Shown here: positions 36,319-43,697 of the stretch, one piece after another
How positions within the stretch are numbered: position 1 is the first letter of the stretch
How the letters are laid out: every line of letters starts with the position of its first letter
Assembly (NCBI GenBank): GCA_963696325.1
Contig: CAVOJV010000048.1
Location: forward strand, 1 to 64,000
Origin: CAVOJV01 sp963696325
GTDB lineage: Bacteria > Pseudomonadota > Gammaproteobacteria > Competibacterales > Competibacteraceae
Direction: 5' to 3'
DNA: 64,000 nt
The notes under the pieces: generated by a model
Told to the model about the DNA's origin: nothing
Databases searched by the model: none
Seen by the model: the letters and a program-made list of their open reading frames with translations, nothing else
Translations under genes and position numbers: made by a program

Positions 36319-38052
36319 ATGCCCGATCTCAAGGCGTTTTTCAACCACCCCGCCAGCCCTCGACAGCGCCAATACGAAGCTATCCGTGCGGTCGTGGTCG
36401 ATCAGCTGCCGGTTGAACAGGTCGCGCACCGGTTTGGCTATTCCGTTGCCACCCTCTACTCGCTGCTCCGTGATCTCAAGGCCGGCACGTTGGAACTGTT
36501 CCCACCGCCCGTGCGCGGTCCCTACGAGCGTCACACCCCTGAGCCGGTTCGGCAGTTGGTGGTGAAGTATCGCCACGCCCAGCTGTCGGCGGCTGAGATC
36601 AGTGGGCGTTTGGGCGAGGAGAACTATAAAATCTCGGTGCGTACGGTGGAGCGGATTCTGGCAGACGCCGGGTTTCCAAAGCTGCACCGACGGAGTCGGC
36701 CCCAACGGGGCCGGACCCAGCGCAACCAACAGCTACCCGAACGCACTCAAGCGCTGGAGTTCGAGACCCTCAAGCCGTTTCGCATCGATTGTCCGGTGGC
36801 GGGAGTGTTTTTCTTCTTACCCTATGTGGTCGAAGCCGGGGTGATGGATATCGTCCGGCAGTGTGACTTGCCGACCTCCGCGGTCGTCAGTGCCGAACAG
36901 GCCGCTCTGGCAATGCTGGTATTGAAACTGATCGGCAGTGAACGCCTCAGTCATATCGCCTCCTATGACCATGAGCCCGGCTTAGGCGTCTTTGCCGGGT
37001 TAACCGTGTTACCCAAGGCCAGCTTCATGACGACGTATTCGTGTCGGCTGTCCGAGGCCTTATTACAGGAGTTTCAACAGCACCTGCTACGGCAGTTCCA
37101 GACGGTGTATCCGCAGTTCTATCAGAGCGACTTTATTAACTTGGATTTTCACACCATTCCCCATTTCGGTACCGAATCGCAAATGGAGAAGGTGTGGGCC
37201 GGGGCCCGCGGCAAGGCCGTTAAGGGCGCCAACACGCTGTTGGCGCAAGATGCGGCCAGTAACGTCATCCTCTACACCCGGGCCGATATTCTGCGCAAAG
37301 ACGAAGCCCGGGAAATTCAGCACTTTGTTCAGTACTGGAAAACGCTTCGCCACACGGTCAAGGAAACGTTGGTGTTTGACTGCCGCCTGACCAGCTATAC
37401 CGTGCTCAACGAGTTAATGGCCGACGGCGTGCAGTTCATTACGCTGCGCCGCCGCAGTCAGGGACTCCTGAAAAAAGCGGCCGCGCTCCCCGACAACGTC
37501 TGGCAGCGAGTGACGTTGTCCATCCCCAAGCGGAAGCATAAAACCTGTCGGGTCGCTGAAAGCGAGGTCACGTTAACGGGGTGTAGCCACCCCGTGCGCC
37601 AACTCATTATTACCGATCATGGCCGGGCACAGCCGACGGTGATGATCACCAACAATCGCGCCTTGCCCTTAGCCACACTTTTAGAGGTCTATGCCAAACG
37701 CTGGCATATCGAGAATAAGCTGGCTGAATTAGTCAGCTTTTTTAATTTGAATGCCTTATCCTCACCATTGATGATTCGCATCCACTTTGACATCCTCTGG
37801 ACCCTGGTGGCCGATACCCTCTACCACCGCTTGGCGCAAGACTTGCCACGCTTTGAACAGCAACGGGCCGATTCCTTATTTCGGCGCTTTATCGATATGC
37901 CTGGACAGATCAGCTACGACGGCCAGGACTTCAAGGTGACCCTTCGCAAACGCGCCCATACCCCGATCCTGATGGGCGTCGAGGCCTTACAGAAGGGGGT
38001 GGCGGTCCCCTGGCTGGATAACTGCATCGTGCGCTACGAGTGGACAGCGTAG
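36319..38052 (+). CDS. DDE transposase with N-terminal helix-turn-helix (IS4/IS1634-superfamily-like)
   Basis: 577 residues, intact. Residues ~20-125 are a helix-turn-helix pair (VEQVAHRFGYSVATLYSLLR; ISVRTVERILADAGFPKLHR). The catalytic part has INLDFHTIPHFGTESQMEKV (first Asp), ETLVFDCRLTSYTVLNELMA (second Asp) and EVYAKRWHIENKLAELVSFF (the Y-R-W-x-I-E type glutamate segment). These match the DDE_Tnp_1 layout of IS4-superfamily enzymes. It would mobilise the element bounded at 34217 and 38113. I could not assign the exact IS family. Confidence 0.83.
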   Translation: MPDLKAFFNHPASPRQRQYEAIRAVVVDQLPVEQVAHRFGYSVATLYSLLRDLKAGTLELFPPPVRGPYERHTPEPVRQLVVKYRHAQLSAAEISGRLGEENYKISVRTVERILADAGFPKLHRRSRPQRGRTQRNQQLPERTQALEFETLKPFRIDCPVAGVFFFLPYVVEAGVMDIVRQCDLPTSAVVSAEQAALAMLVLKLIGSERLSHIASYDHEPGLGVFAGLTVLPKASFMTTYSCRLSEALLQEFQQHLLRQFQTVYPQFYQSDFINLDFHTIPHFGTESQMEKVWAGARGKAVKGANTLLAQDAASNVILYTRADILRKDEAREIQHFVQYWKTLRHTVKETLVFDCRLTSYTVLNELMADGVQFITLRRRSQGLLKKAAALPDNVWQRVTLSIPKRKHKTCRVAESEVTLTGCSHPVRQLIITDHGRAQPTVMITNNRALPLATLLEVYAKRWHIENKLAELVSFFNLNALSSPLMIRIHFDILWTLVADTLYHRLAQDLPRFEQQRADSLFRRFIDMPGQISYDGQDFKVTLRKRAHTPILMGVEALQKGVAVPWLDNCIVRYEWTA

Positions 38053-38164
38053 GCAACCCACCGCTGCTGATTAGGGTTAAATATGACGGTTAATAGGCCT
38101 GTGAAAATCGGTGTTGAACGATCTCGCCTGGGGGATAATCTTTCACAGAAATCGTAACTTCTCA

Positions 38165-39119
38165 ATAACTTTCACCACGACAATTTTCCGCCTTTATCAG
38201 TGGAACTAATGGTGTTGCTGCATTCTCATCTGCTTAGCGACCGTCTCGCTTCGGTCGCTGGTCTTAAAACCCGGCGAGAGAGTTGGATAACGCTTGCAAC
38301 TGCTGCACAAACGCCTGATGCGCCGGCGAGCCGAGCCCTGCTTGTACTGCCGCCAGTACCCGCTGCATCTCCCCAGCCAACAGTGCCTCCGGGTCCAGCC
38401 GTAACCCCGGAAACACGGCGCTGCTCAAGACGCCTGCCGCGTCGGCGGCCTGTGGTCGATACTCGCCCTCCTCCAGTCGATACCAGCGCAAGGCCCGCTC
38501 TGACACTAACCACACCAGGTACTCCTTGACCCCATTGCGCCGATAGGCCCGCAGCTTATCGTGCAGATCATAAGACGCGCTGCTGGACGCCACCTCTACT
38601 ATCAACTCCGGTGCTCCCTCAACGTAGTCATCCTCAGAGATCCGCGATTGCCCGCCGCAGGCCTCACCCAAGCGCAACAGGGCATCCGGCTGTGGTTCAT
38701 TTTCCCAGTCGAGCCGCACCGTGGCGTTATCACAGACCATCACGCCGGGCGTGGCTGCGGCATAAGTGACTAGCCAGCCAATCACGTTGCTGTGAGGTTG
38801 CGCATGCTTTTGCGCTCGCACGGGAGATGCCATGTAAACCACACCCTCGATCAACTCAGCTTGTTTGTGGGGCAGCGCCCGGTAACGACGCTCGAACTCG
38901 GCACGGCTGAGCCGATCACCGCTTTCCAAAACCGGCGTCTGTGCTCGGGGTATTAGCTTCGCTGTGCTCATGACACCACCTCTCGCAGCGCTTCAATCAC
39001 GCTGTCTTGGGCCGCTTCCGTCAGACCAAAATACACTGGGACGCTAATCGCTTCTCAGCAGTACTGCGGCTACCGATGGAAAATCTTCCCAGCCGAACCC
39101 CAACCGCTGATAGTAAGGC
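38165..39119. repeat. Direct repeat copy B (wecB start, Uma2, pseC 3' fragment)
   Basis: Matches 27776-28734. Here only the first five or so codons of wecB remain; they are followed by the end of repeat E copy 2. At the other edge copy B continues with ~110 more bases of pseC that copy A has lost, so copy B is closer to the ancestral pseC-Uma2-wecB arrangement. Confidence 0.93.
38264..38971 (-). CDS. Uma2-family PD-(D/E)XK endonuclease-like protein (copy B)
   Basis: Encodes the same 235 residues as 27878-28585; the differences I see between the genes are silent (for example C/T at 38756). Catalytic-core motifs are as in copy A (QPDALLR, ELIVEVASSS). The near identity over the whole repeat points to a recent duplication or gene conversion. 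Its ATG overlaps the stop of the pseC fragment. Confidence 0.9.
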   Translation of the reverse strand: MSTAKLIPRAQTPVLESGDRLSRAEFERRYRALPHKQAELIEGVVYMASPVRAQKHAQPHSNVIGWLVTYAAATPGVMVCDNATVRLDWENEPQPDALLRLGEACGGQSRISEDDYVEGAPELIVEVASSSASYDLHDKLRAYRRNGVKEYLVWLVSERALRWYRLEEGEYRPQAADAAGVLSSAVFPGLRLDPEALLAGEMQRVLAAVQAGLGSPAHQAFVQQLQALSNSLAGF

Positions 39120-39227
39120 TGCGTATACACCGGAATGTAATGCGGGCTCACGCCAATGCCCGCTGCGCGCAGGGCCTCGAACACCTCCCGGTGGGTGCTG
39201 CAGATCGCATAGTTTAAACCGAATCAC
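38968..39227 (-). pseudogene. pseC: 3' fragment of a PseC/DegT-type aminotransferase (copy B, longer)
   Basis: Reads NYVIRF, then STHREVFEALRAAGIGVSPH, YIPVYTQPYYQRLGFGWED and, after an indel near 39053, ISVPVYFGLTEAAQD. This is the C-terminal ~85 residues of a UDP-amino-sugar transaminase like PseC, which acts in pseudaminic acid-type pathways. The 5' side is cut by an IS605-type right end at about 39229. Confidence 0.78.
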
Positions 39228-39228
39228 A

Positions 39229-39460
39229 TAGTTGACATCCTCTCCGGCCTAAAGGCCGAAGATTCCTACTAAGCGGCTTGCGCCGCCCTTTCGGTGGGTT
39301 TGTGTTTCAACGAAGCCGTCACGGTTGCCCGTGGTCTTATTGCCTCTCCACACGCTAACACGGCATGACCTGCCGCGAGTATATTCTGTGCCGCGTTTAT
39401 ATCGGCGTTTTCGACATAGCCACACGCCACACATTGTCTAGTGGGGTGAGTTTTGTTTTG
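39229..39460 (-). mobile_element. tnpB: IS200/IS605-type TnpB 3' fragment and right end
   Basis: The minus strand encodes THPTRQCVACGYVENADINA and AQNILAAGHAV, the TnpB C-terminal zinc-finger half and last RuvC Asp segment, stopping at 39269. Next comes a hairpin on GGCCTTTAGGCC (39245-39258) and the end GAGGATGTCAAC, typical of IS605-family right ends. Active elements encode the omega RNA over this 3' end. Everything upstream of ~39460 is lost. Confidence 0.85.
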
Positions 39461-39499
39461 AAAACCCGGCGAGAGAGCTATCGGCAGTAGTGATGAGTT

Positions 39500-39519
39500 T
39501 TAAGCACGCTACCGCCCTG
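39500..39519 (-). promoter_or_regulatory. ops element 2 (RfaH recruitment site)
   Basis: The minus strand again reads CAGGGCGGTAGCGTGCTTAA, with GGCGGTAGCGTG at 39505-39516. It has the same distance and leader as copy 1 relative to its rfaH fragment. Downstream genes on this strand are now the TnpB and pseC fragments, then Uma2. Confidence 0.75.
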
Positions 39520-39627
39520 CAAAACACCATGGTATTTCGCATAAGCTATTGTTTTTAATAATTTCCAGTATCCAGGCCCCGATTAAGTGGGACTGCCGGC
39601 TATCCAACTAGCTTGGATAAGCATGTA

Positions 39628-39855
39628 CTATGCCAAGCGCAACAGATCGCGATTGACGGTAACCCGATTTTCTCTACCCAGCATCTCAAGCAGGACGATG
39701 ACGCGTTCCTGGCCTGTTTCGGCCAAGAAGATCGCCCGCAGGCCGGCAAAAGCACCCTTTTCGATAATCACTGTGCTGCCCGGCTCAAACAGCGGACCCT
39801 TGGCATAATGCAAGCGGGTATTGCGATCTGCGGCGCACTTGAATGAAAGCACCAA
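39628..39855 (-). pseudogene. rfaH: RfaH/NusG-like C-terminal KOW domain (copy 2)
   Basis: 75 codons, differing from copy 1 by a few residues (FEPGSTVIIEKG versus FAPGNPVIIEKG). The rest of the KOW barrel is unchanged (GAFAGLRAIFLAE, ERVIVLLEMLG). As in copy 1, the first codons come from repeat E and the NGN domain is gone. The fact that both truncated frames remain open may be chance over such a short length or may reflect selection. Confidence 0.75.
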
Positions 39856-39975
39856 AATTCCCTTTTCTGCAGAGCAGTTTGGCGCGAGGCTTTTCCTCCC
39901 CCTTACGAAGGGGGAGACTAGAGGTCTCCGAAACCATTGAACGATCTCGCCTGGGGATAATCTTACATAGAAATC
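39841..39975 (-). repeat. Composite repeat E, copy 3 (single palindromic arm 39896-39916)
   Basis: Same flanks as copies 1 and 2, but only one TCCCCCTTACGAAGGGGGA arm and no MITE interior. It also shows the uninterrupted target (CCATTGAACGATCTC) of the large IS in copy 2. Confidence 0.85.
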
Positions 39976-40095
39976 GACTTAGGGCATTGATGGAAATTGT
40001 TTTTTTATATTTTTTTCCACGCTAGCTTAATTCAATAAAGCATTTTTTGTGCCAAAAAGGTTATATGAATAGGAGTTACGCGGTTGCCTCTTTAA

Positions 40096-40172
40096 CCTCC
40101 CCCCAACCCCCCTCCTTCGTAAGGAGGGGGGTTTATTTCCCCCTTTACGAAGGGGGGATTAAGGGGGGTTAG
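40096..40172. repeat. Related palindromic MITE-like repeat
   Basis: Two hairpin arms: CCCCCCTCCTTCGTAAGGAG with its complement, and CCCCCTTTACGAAGGGGG, separated by GTTTATTT. They resemble the arms at 28.8, 34.1 and 48.1 kb but are diverged. Confidence 0.65.
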
Positions 40173-40179
40173 TTTGGGC

Positions 40180-40377
40180 CAAAAGCAGAACGTCGTAAGC
40201 AGGTCTCTCTATGGGGCGTTGCGGAGGGCATTAGGTCCCGTATTACGGGAATTGGCAGCTCACAAGGATGCGGAGGTGGTGGAAGGGTATCTGTCGTCGG
40301 ATTATGTCCACCTATGGATGGGCATTCCACCGAAGTACCCGGTATCCCATGAGGTTTTGCGTAAGTCTTACTATTGA
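40180..40377 (+). pseudogene. tnpA: IS200/IS605 TnpA (Y1 transposase) relic
   Basis: The frame reads VSRSLYGALRRALGPVLREL, EGYLSSDYVHLWMGIPPKYP and VSHEV, matching IS200-type TnpA. The HUH motif DHVH is DYVH here, so one metal ligand is lost, and the catalytic tyrosine region is missing. It is inactive. The TnpB fragment at 39.2-39.5 kb is on the other strand and need not come from the same element. Confidence 0.75.
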
Positions 40378-40384
40378 TGTGACA

Positions 40385-41572
40385 TCAAGATCCTACTGCA
40401 TGACGCAGGGCTGCTATAACGCGGTCCTGCTCTTCAAACGTCATCTGCGGAAATAACGGCAGGATAATCGTCCGATCCTGCGCTTCTTCGCTCTGCCGGA
40501 GTCGCTGACAGGAAGCCAGGGCGCATGCGCAATCCCGGCGGTCAACGCCGCAGGACCACGTACTGGGTGGATAAGCTGCTTCCCGGTGAGTGCACATGAT
40601 CCCACGGCGTGTCGCCACACCGGCATCCAAACAGTATTGCATCACCTGACGCTGATCGCATCCTTCCGGGAGGCGAACACAAAAACTCTGCCAGTTGCTC
40701 ATAGCCCACGCCGGCTCTGTTGGCAAGCCTAAGTCGGGAATTTCCGCAAGAAGCAGTTGGTATCGTCTAGCTAACTGCCGGCGTTGCGCCAGAATGTCGG
40801 GCAAGCGCTTGAGTTGCTCGCTACCTACGGCCGCCTGAATATCGGTCAGCCGATAATTGAAACCCAGCGCTGGATACGACTCGAAGATAACCTGCGACGC
40901 ACTATGGCGGGCGGTATCCGGCACGCTCATGCAGTGCTGTCGCCAGAGCCGGAAGCGATTGTCCCACTCGGGATCGTTGGTGGTGAGCATGCCCCCATCG
41001 CCAGTGGTGATCACTTTGCGGGGGTGAAAGGAAAAGCAGGCAATATCACCGTGGGGTTTGCCAATTTTCTCAAACTTTCCGTTAGCAAGAATTTCACTGC
41101 CAATGGCGCAGGCGGCATCCTCGATCAGTGGCAAACCGTAGCGATGCGAAAGATCCAACAAGGCGGCAAGATCGCAAGGCATACCCATTTGGTGCACGCA
41201 CAGGATTGCCCGCGTACGCTTGTTCAATACCGCCTCGATCCCCGTTGGGTCGATATTGAAACTGTCCGGTTGGATGTCCACGAAGACGGGGGTCGCACCG
41301 CAATAACGAATGCTGTTAGCAGTTGCGATGAACGAATGACTTACCGTGATAACCTCGTCGCCGGGGTTTACCCCTACCGCCAAGAGTGCCAAATGTAGGG
41401 CGGTGGTACAGCTCGACACGGCACAGGCATGGTTGGCGCCCACATAGCTCGCGAAAGCCTGTTCAAACTCGGCTACCCGAGGCCCCTGGCTTACCCAGCC
41501 GGAGCGCAAGGCCACGGCAGTAGCTGTGATCTCTTCTTCGCCTATGACGGGTTTAGTTATGGGTATCAGCAT
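40385..41572 (-). CDS. DegT/DnrJ/EryC1/StrS sugar aminotransferase
   Basis: 395 residues from ATG 41572. PLP-fold motifs are CAVSSCTTALHLALLA, GDEVITVSHSFIATANSI, PLIEDAACAIGSE and FSFHPRKVITTGDGGML, in which the Lys after HPR forms the internal aldimine. It transfers an amino group from glutamate to a keto-sugar nucleotide in the cytoplasm. Length is normal and the frame intact. It is separated from the next gene upstream (41718) by 145 bases and lies at the 3' end of the nucleotide-sugar cluster. The exact product sugar cannot be read. Confidence 0.88.
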   Translation of the reverse strand: MLIPITKPVIGEEEITATAVALRSGWVSQGPRVAEFEQAFASYVGANHACAVSSCTTALHLALLAVGVNPGDEVITVSHSFIATANSIRYCGATPVFVDIQPDSFNIDPTGIEAVLNKRTRAILCVHQMGMPCDLAALLDLSHRYGLPLIEDAACAIGSEILANGKFEKIGKPHGDIACFSFHPRKVITTGDGGMLTTNDPEWDNRFRLWRQHCMSVPDTARHSASQVIFESYPALGFNYRLTDIQAAVGSEQLKRLPDILAQRRQLARRYQLLLAEIPDLGLPTEPAWAMSNWQSFCVRLPEGCDQRQVMQYCLDAGVATRRGIMCTHREAAYPPSTWSCGVDRRDCACALASCQRLRQSEEAQDRTIILPLFPQMTFEEQDRVIAALRHAVGS

Positions 41573-41717
41573 ATTGGTTTTAGATCTTCCATCAGGGGGT
41601 CAACAGCTCTCTGGCCACCTGCCAAAGAGCCAGGTAAATTGCAAGCGTCTACCGATTGCGGCCACTGGCAGACAGCCTTATTGGTTCGTGTATCCGTATA
41701 TATCTCAACCTGAGAGC

Positions 41718-42680
41718 TTAGCGACCCTGTTGCGCCCGCCACCAAGCGACCAACTGACCTAAGCCTTCGTCGAGGGTTATCCCAGACTCAAATCCAAGCA
41801 GACGACGCGCTTTGCTTATATCGGCCAGCCGGCGCTGTACGGGATTGACCTTGCGCTCTGGCCGGTATTCGAGGTGCAAATTCGATCCCATCACCCTCAG
41901 CAGAGCCTCAGCAAGCTGATTCAGGCTCGTCTCCGTGCCACTGGCGACATTGAACACCGCATCCGTAACATCAGCCTTTGCGGCTAGTATATTGGCGCGG
42001 GCCACCTCCGTAATGTAGATAAAATCCATTGTCTGTTTGCCATCGCCAAAGATGAGTGGCGGTTCACCGGCAGCAATACGTTCCATCCAGCGAATCAACA
42101 CCTCGGTATACACCCCATAAATATCCATACGGGGACCGTAGACGTTGAAATAGCGTAAAGCGACATAGTCAAGACCGTACATTTCATGAAAACTGCGCAA
42201 CAGCCCCTCGTTGAAGATTTTAGCGGCGCCATAGAGCGTGCGATTGTTATAGGGATGCTGGGACTCAGGGGTGGAAAACGTATCCGCCATACCGTAAATA
42301 GAGGCAGATGAGGCGGCGACCACTTTCTCAACCTTGTGCTTGACGCACAGCTGCAACAGGTCGAAGGTGGCGTCCACCATTACCTCCAACGCTTGCCGTG
42401 GTTCTTCGGCGCATTGGGTAATCCTGAGTGCCGCTTGGTGGAAAACGATATCTGAATCTTTTACCAATGCTTCCATTAGCGCGCGATCGCGGATGTCACC
42501 TTCCACCAAACGTACCGGGCCACGTGCCAGTGCACCTTCCAGGTTCTCGGGCCGACCGCGTACCATATTGTCGATAACCACGATAGCTGTACAGTTCTCA
42601 TCAACCAATAAATCGATGATGTTCGAACCAACAAATCCTGCGCCACCCGTAACGAGTACCTTTTTACCTTCAAGTTTCAT
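41718..42680 (-). CDS. NAD-dependent nucleotide-sugar epimerase/dehydratase (extended SDR)
   Basis: 320 residues. The Rossmann motif VTGGAGFVGSNIIDLL binds NAD. The catalytic triad region shows VAASSASIYG (Ser) and LYGAAKIFNEG (Tyr-x3-Lys). The C-terminal substrate domain is of the UDP-glucose 4-epimerase/Gne/WbpP type (EYRPERKVNPVQRRLADISK). It epimerises or dehydrates a UDP-sugar for the cell-surface glycan. A start at MKLEGKK (42680) is followed closely by the fold. 24 bases separate it from the formyltransferase gene upstream. Confidence 0.9.
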   Translation of the reverse strand: MKLEGKKVLVTGGAGFVGSNIIDLLVDENCTAIVVIDNMVRGRPENLEGALARGPVRLVEGDIRDRALMEALVKDSDIVFHQAALRITQCAEEPRQALEVMVDATFDLLQLCVKHKVEKVVAASSASIYGMADTFSTPESQHPYNNRTLYGAAKIFNEGLLRSFHEMYGLDYVALRYFNVYGPRMDIYGVYTEVLIRWMERIAAGEPPLIFGDGKQTMDFIYITEVARANILAAKADVTDAVFNVASGTETSLNQLAEALLRVMGSNLHLEYRPERKVNPVQRRLADISKARRLLGFESGITLDEGLGQLVAWWRAQQGR

Positions 42681-42704
42681 ATAACAAACGATCCTTATCG
42701 CTCT

Positions 42705-43682
42705 CTAGATGCCTCTTTCGAGACTGACAAGCCGCTCAGACGGATCACGGACTAACCGTTGCAGGTCTGCCGTCCGCAACCCTAATGAGGCACGGGTAGA
42801 GCGGAACACTTCCGCTGCTTTGCGGCGCTCTCCACTCTCGGTTTCTAAATCATGAATCCTTACCACTCCTTCGCCGGCTAGAACGTCGACCCATCCCTCC
42901 ACCTGCGACAAGCTAATTATGCGGCCAGGCACCCTGCCAGAATATATTTTTTGGTCATTCACTTGTTCGACACGCCAGATGATAAAGCGACGTCCCTCAA
43001 AATAAGTAAAAGCCCCGGGGAAAGGCGGAGTCAGCGCGCGTACCAGCCTATCGATTGTAACGGCAGAGGCGCTCCAATTTATTTCGCCGTCTGCAGACGT
43101 ACGTGCGCAACCATAAGTTGCCAATGCATCATCTTGAGGTATTCCAGTCCATCCGTTGCTAACTCGCAAGACCGCCTCGCCTAGATGCTGCTCTTGGATG
43201 CTGTTGAGACGCTGGTAAAGATCTGTGACCGTGTCCTGGCGAGAGATAGGAATTTCTTTTTGATAGAGGATATTTCCGCTGTCTAAGCCAGTATCCACCA
43301 AGTGGATAGTGATAGCGGTTGTAGGCTCGCCGTTGATAATTGCCCAATTGACTGATGCACGGCCCCGATAGCGAGGTAGTGGGGCGTAATGGACATTGAT
43401 AAAGATACGATTCGCCAACAAATCGCTTCTAATAATGCGATTGTAGGAAGAGATCACGACACAGTCAGGGTGAGCCTCATTAAGCAAGCAGCCGAGTTTC
43501 TCGGGTAAGGCAGGTCCAAAAACAGGAATGGCCAGGCTGTGAGCCATGGTTATAACGGGGTCAGAGTGTTCAACGGTATCGCGCAATAACCCCACGACGC
43601 TGGTGCAAGCCGTGAGTGAACGCAGAGCGGTCTCCGTCGTCGTTCCATAGCCAATGAGAAAAACGCGTGGCGGATTTGTCAT
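42705..43682 (-). CDS. Formyltransferase-family protein (sugar N-formyltransferase candidate)
   Basis: 325 residues. The formyl-transferase core has VISSYNRIIRSDLLA, INVHYAPLPRYRGRASVNWA (catalytic Asn and His) and HLVDTGLDSGNILYQKE (catalytic Asp), the N-H-D set of ArnA/Fmt enzymes. The C-terminal half (WRVEQVNDQKIYSGRVPGRI) resembles the Fmt OB domain. Because it is embedded among aminotransferase and epimerase genes, it probably formylates an amino sugar with 10-formyl-THF rather than Met-tRNA. The start at 43682 follows the end of the neighbouring gene by 15 bases. Confidence 0.85.
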   Translation of the reverse strand: MTNPPRVFLIGYGTTTETALRSLTACTSVVGLLRDTVEHSDPVITMAHSLAIPVFGPALPEKLGCLLNEAHPDCVVISSYNRIIRSDLLANRIFINVHYAPLPRYRGRASVNWAIINGEPTTAITIHLVDTGLDSGNILYQKEIPISRQDTVTDLYQRLNSIQEQHLGEAVLRVSNGWTGIPQDDALATYGCARTSADGEINWSASAVTIDRLVRALTPPFPGAFTYFEGRRFIIWRVEQVNDQKIYSGRVPGRIISLSQVEGWVDVLAGEGVVRIHDLETESGERRKAAEVFRSTRASLGLRTADLQRLVRDPSERLVSLERGI

Positions 43683-43697
43683 GGATATATCAGCCCT

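Larger units (their letters stand above)
34217..38113 (+). mobile_element. Complete IS (IS4-superfamily-like) with 40-bp inverted repeats, interrupted by a nested IS66-like element
   Basis: Terminal inverted repeats begin CACCGATTTTCACAGG and pair 34217-34256 with 38074-38113, one mismatch seen. A 5-base target duplication TTGAA flanks the element (34212-34216 and 38114-38118). The uninterrupted target is present in this window at 39945-39965, where a single TTGAA joins the same flanks. Its transposase is 36319-38052. Without the nested element it is about 2.1 kb. Confidence 0.9.

Noticed and set aside
39465..39482. AAAACCCGGCGAGAGAG as the end of another Uma2 copy
   Set aside because: Only 17 bases match the Uma2 3' end; nothing of the gene body follows.
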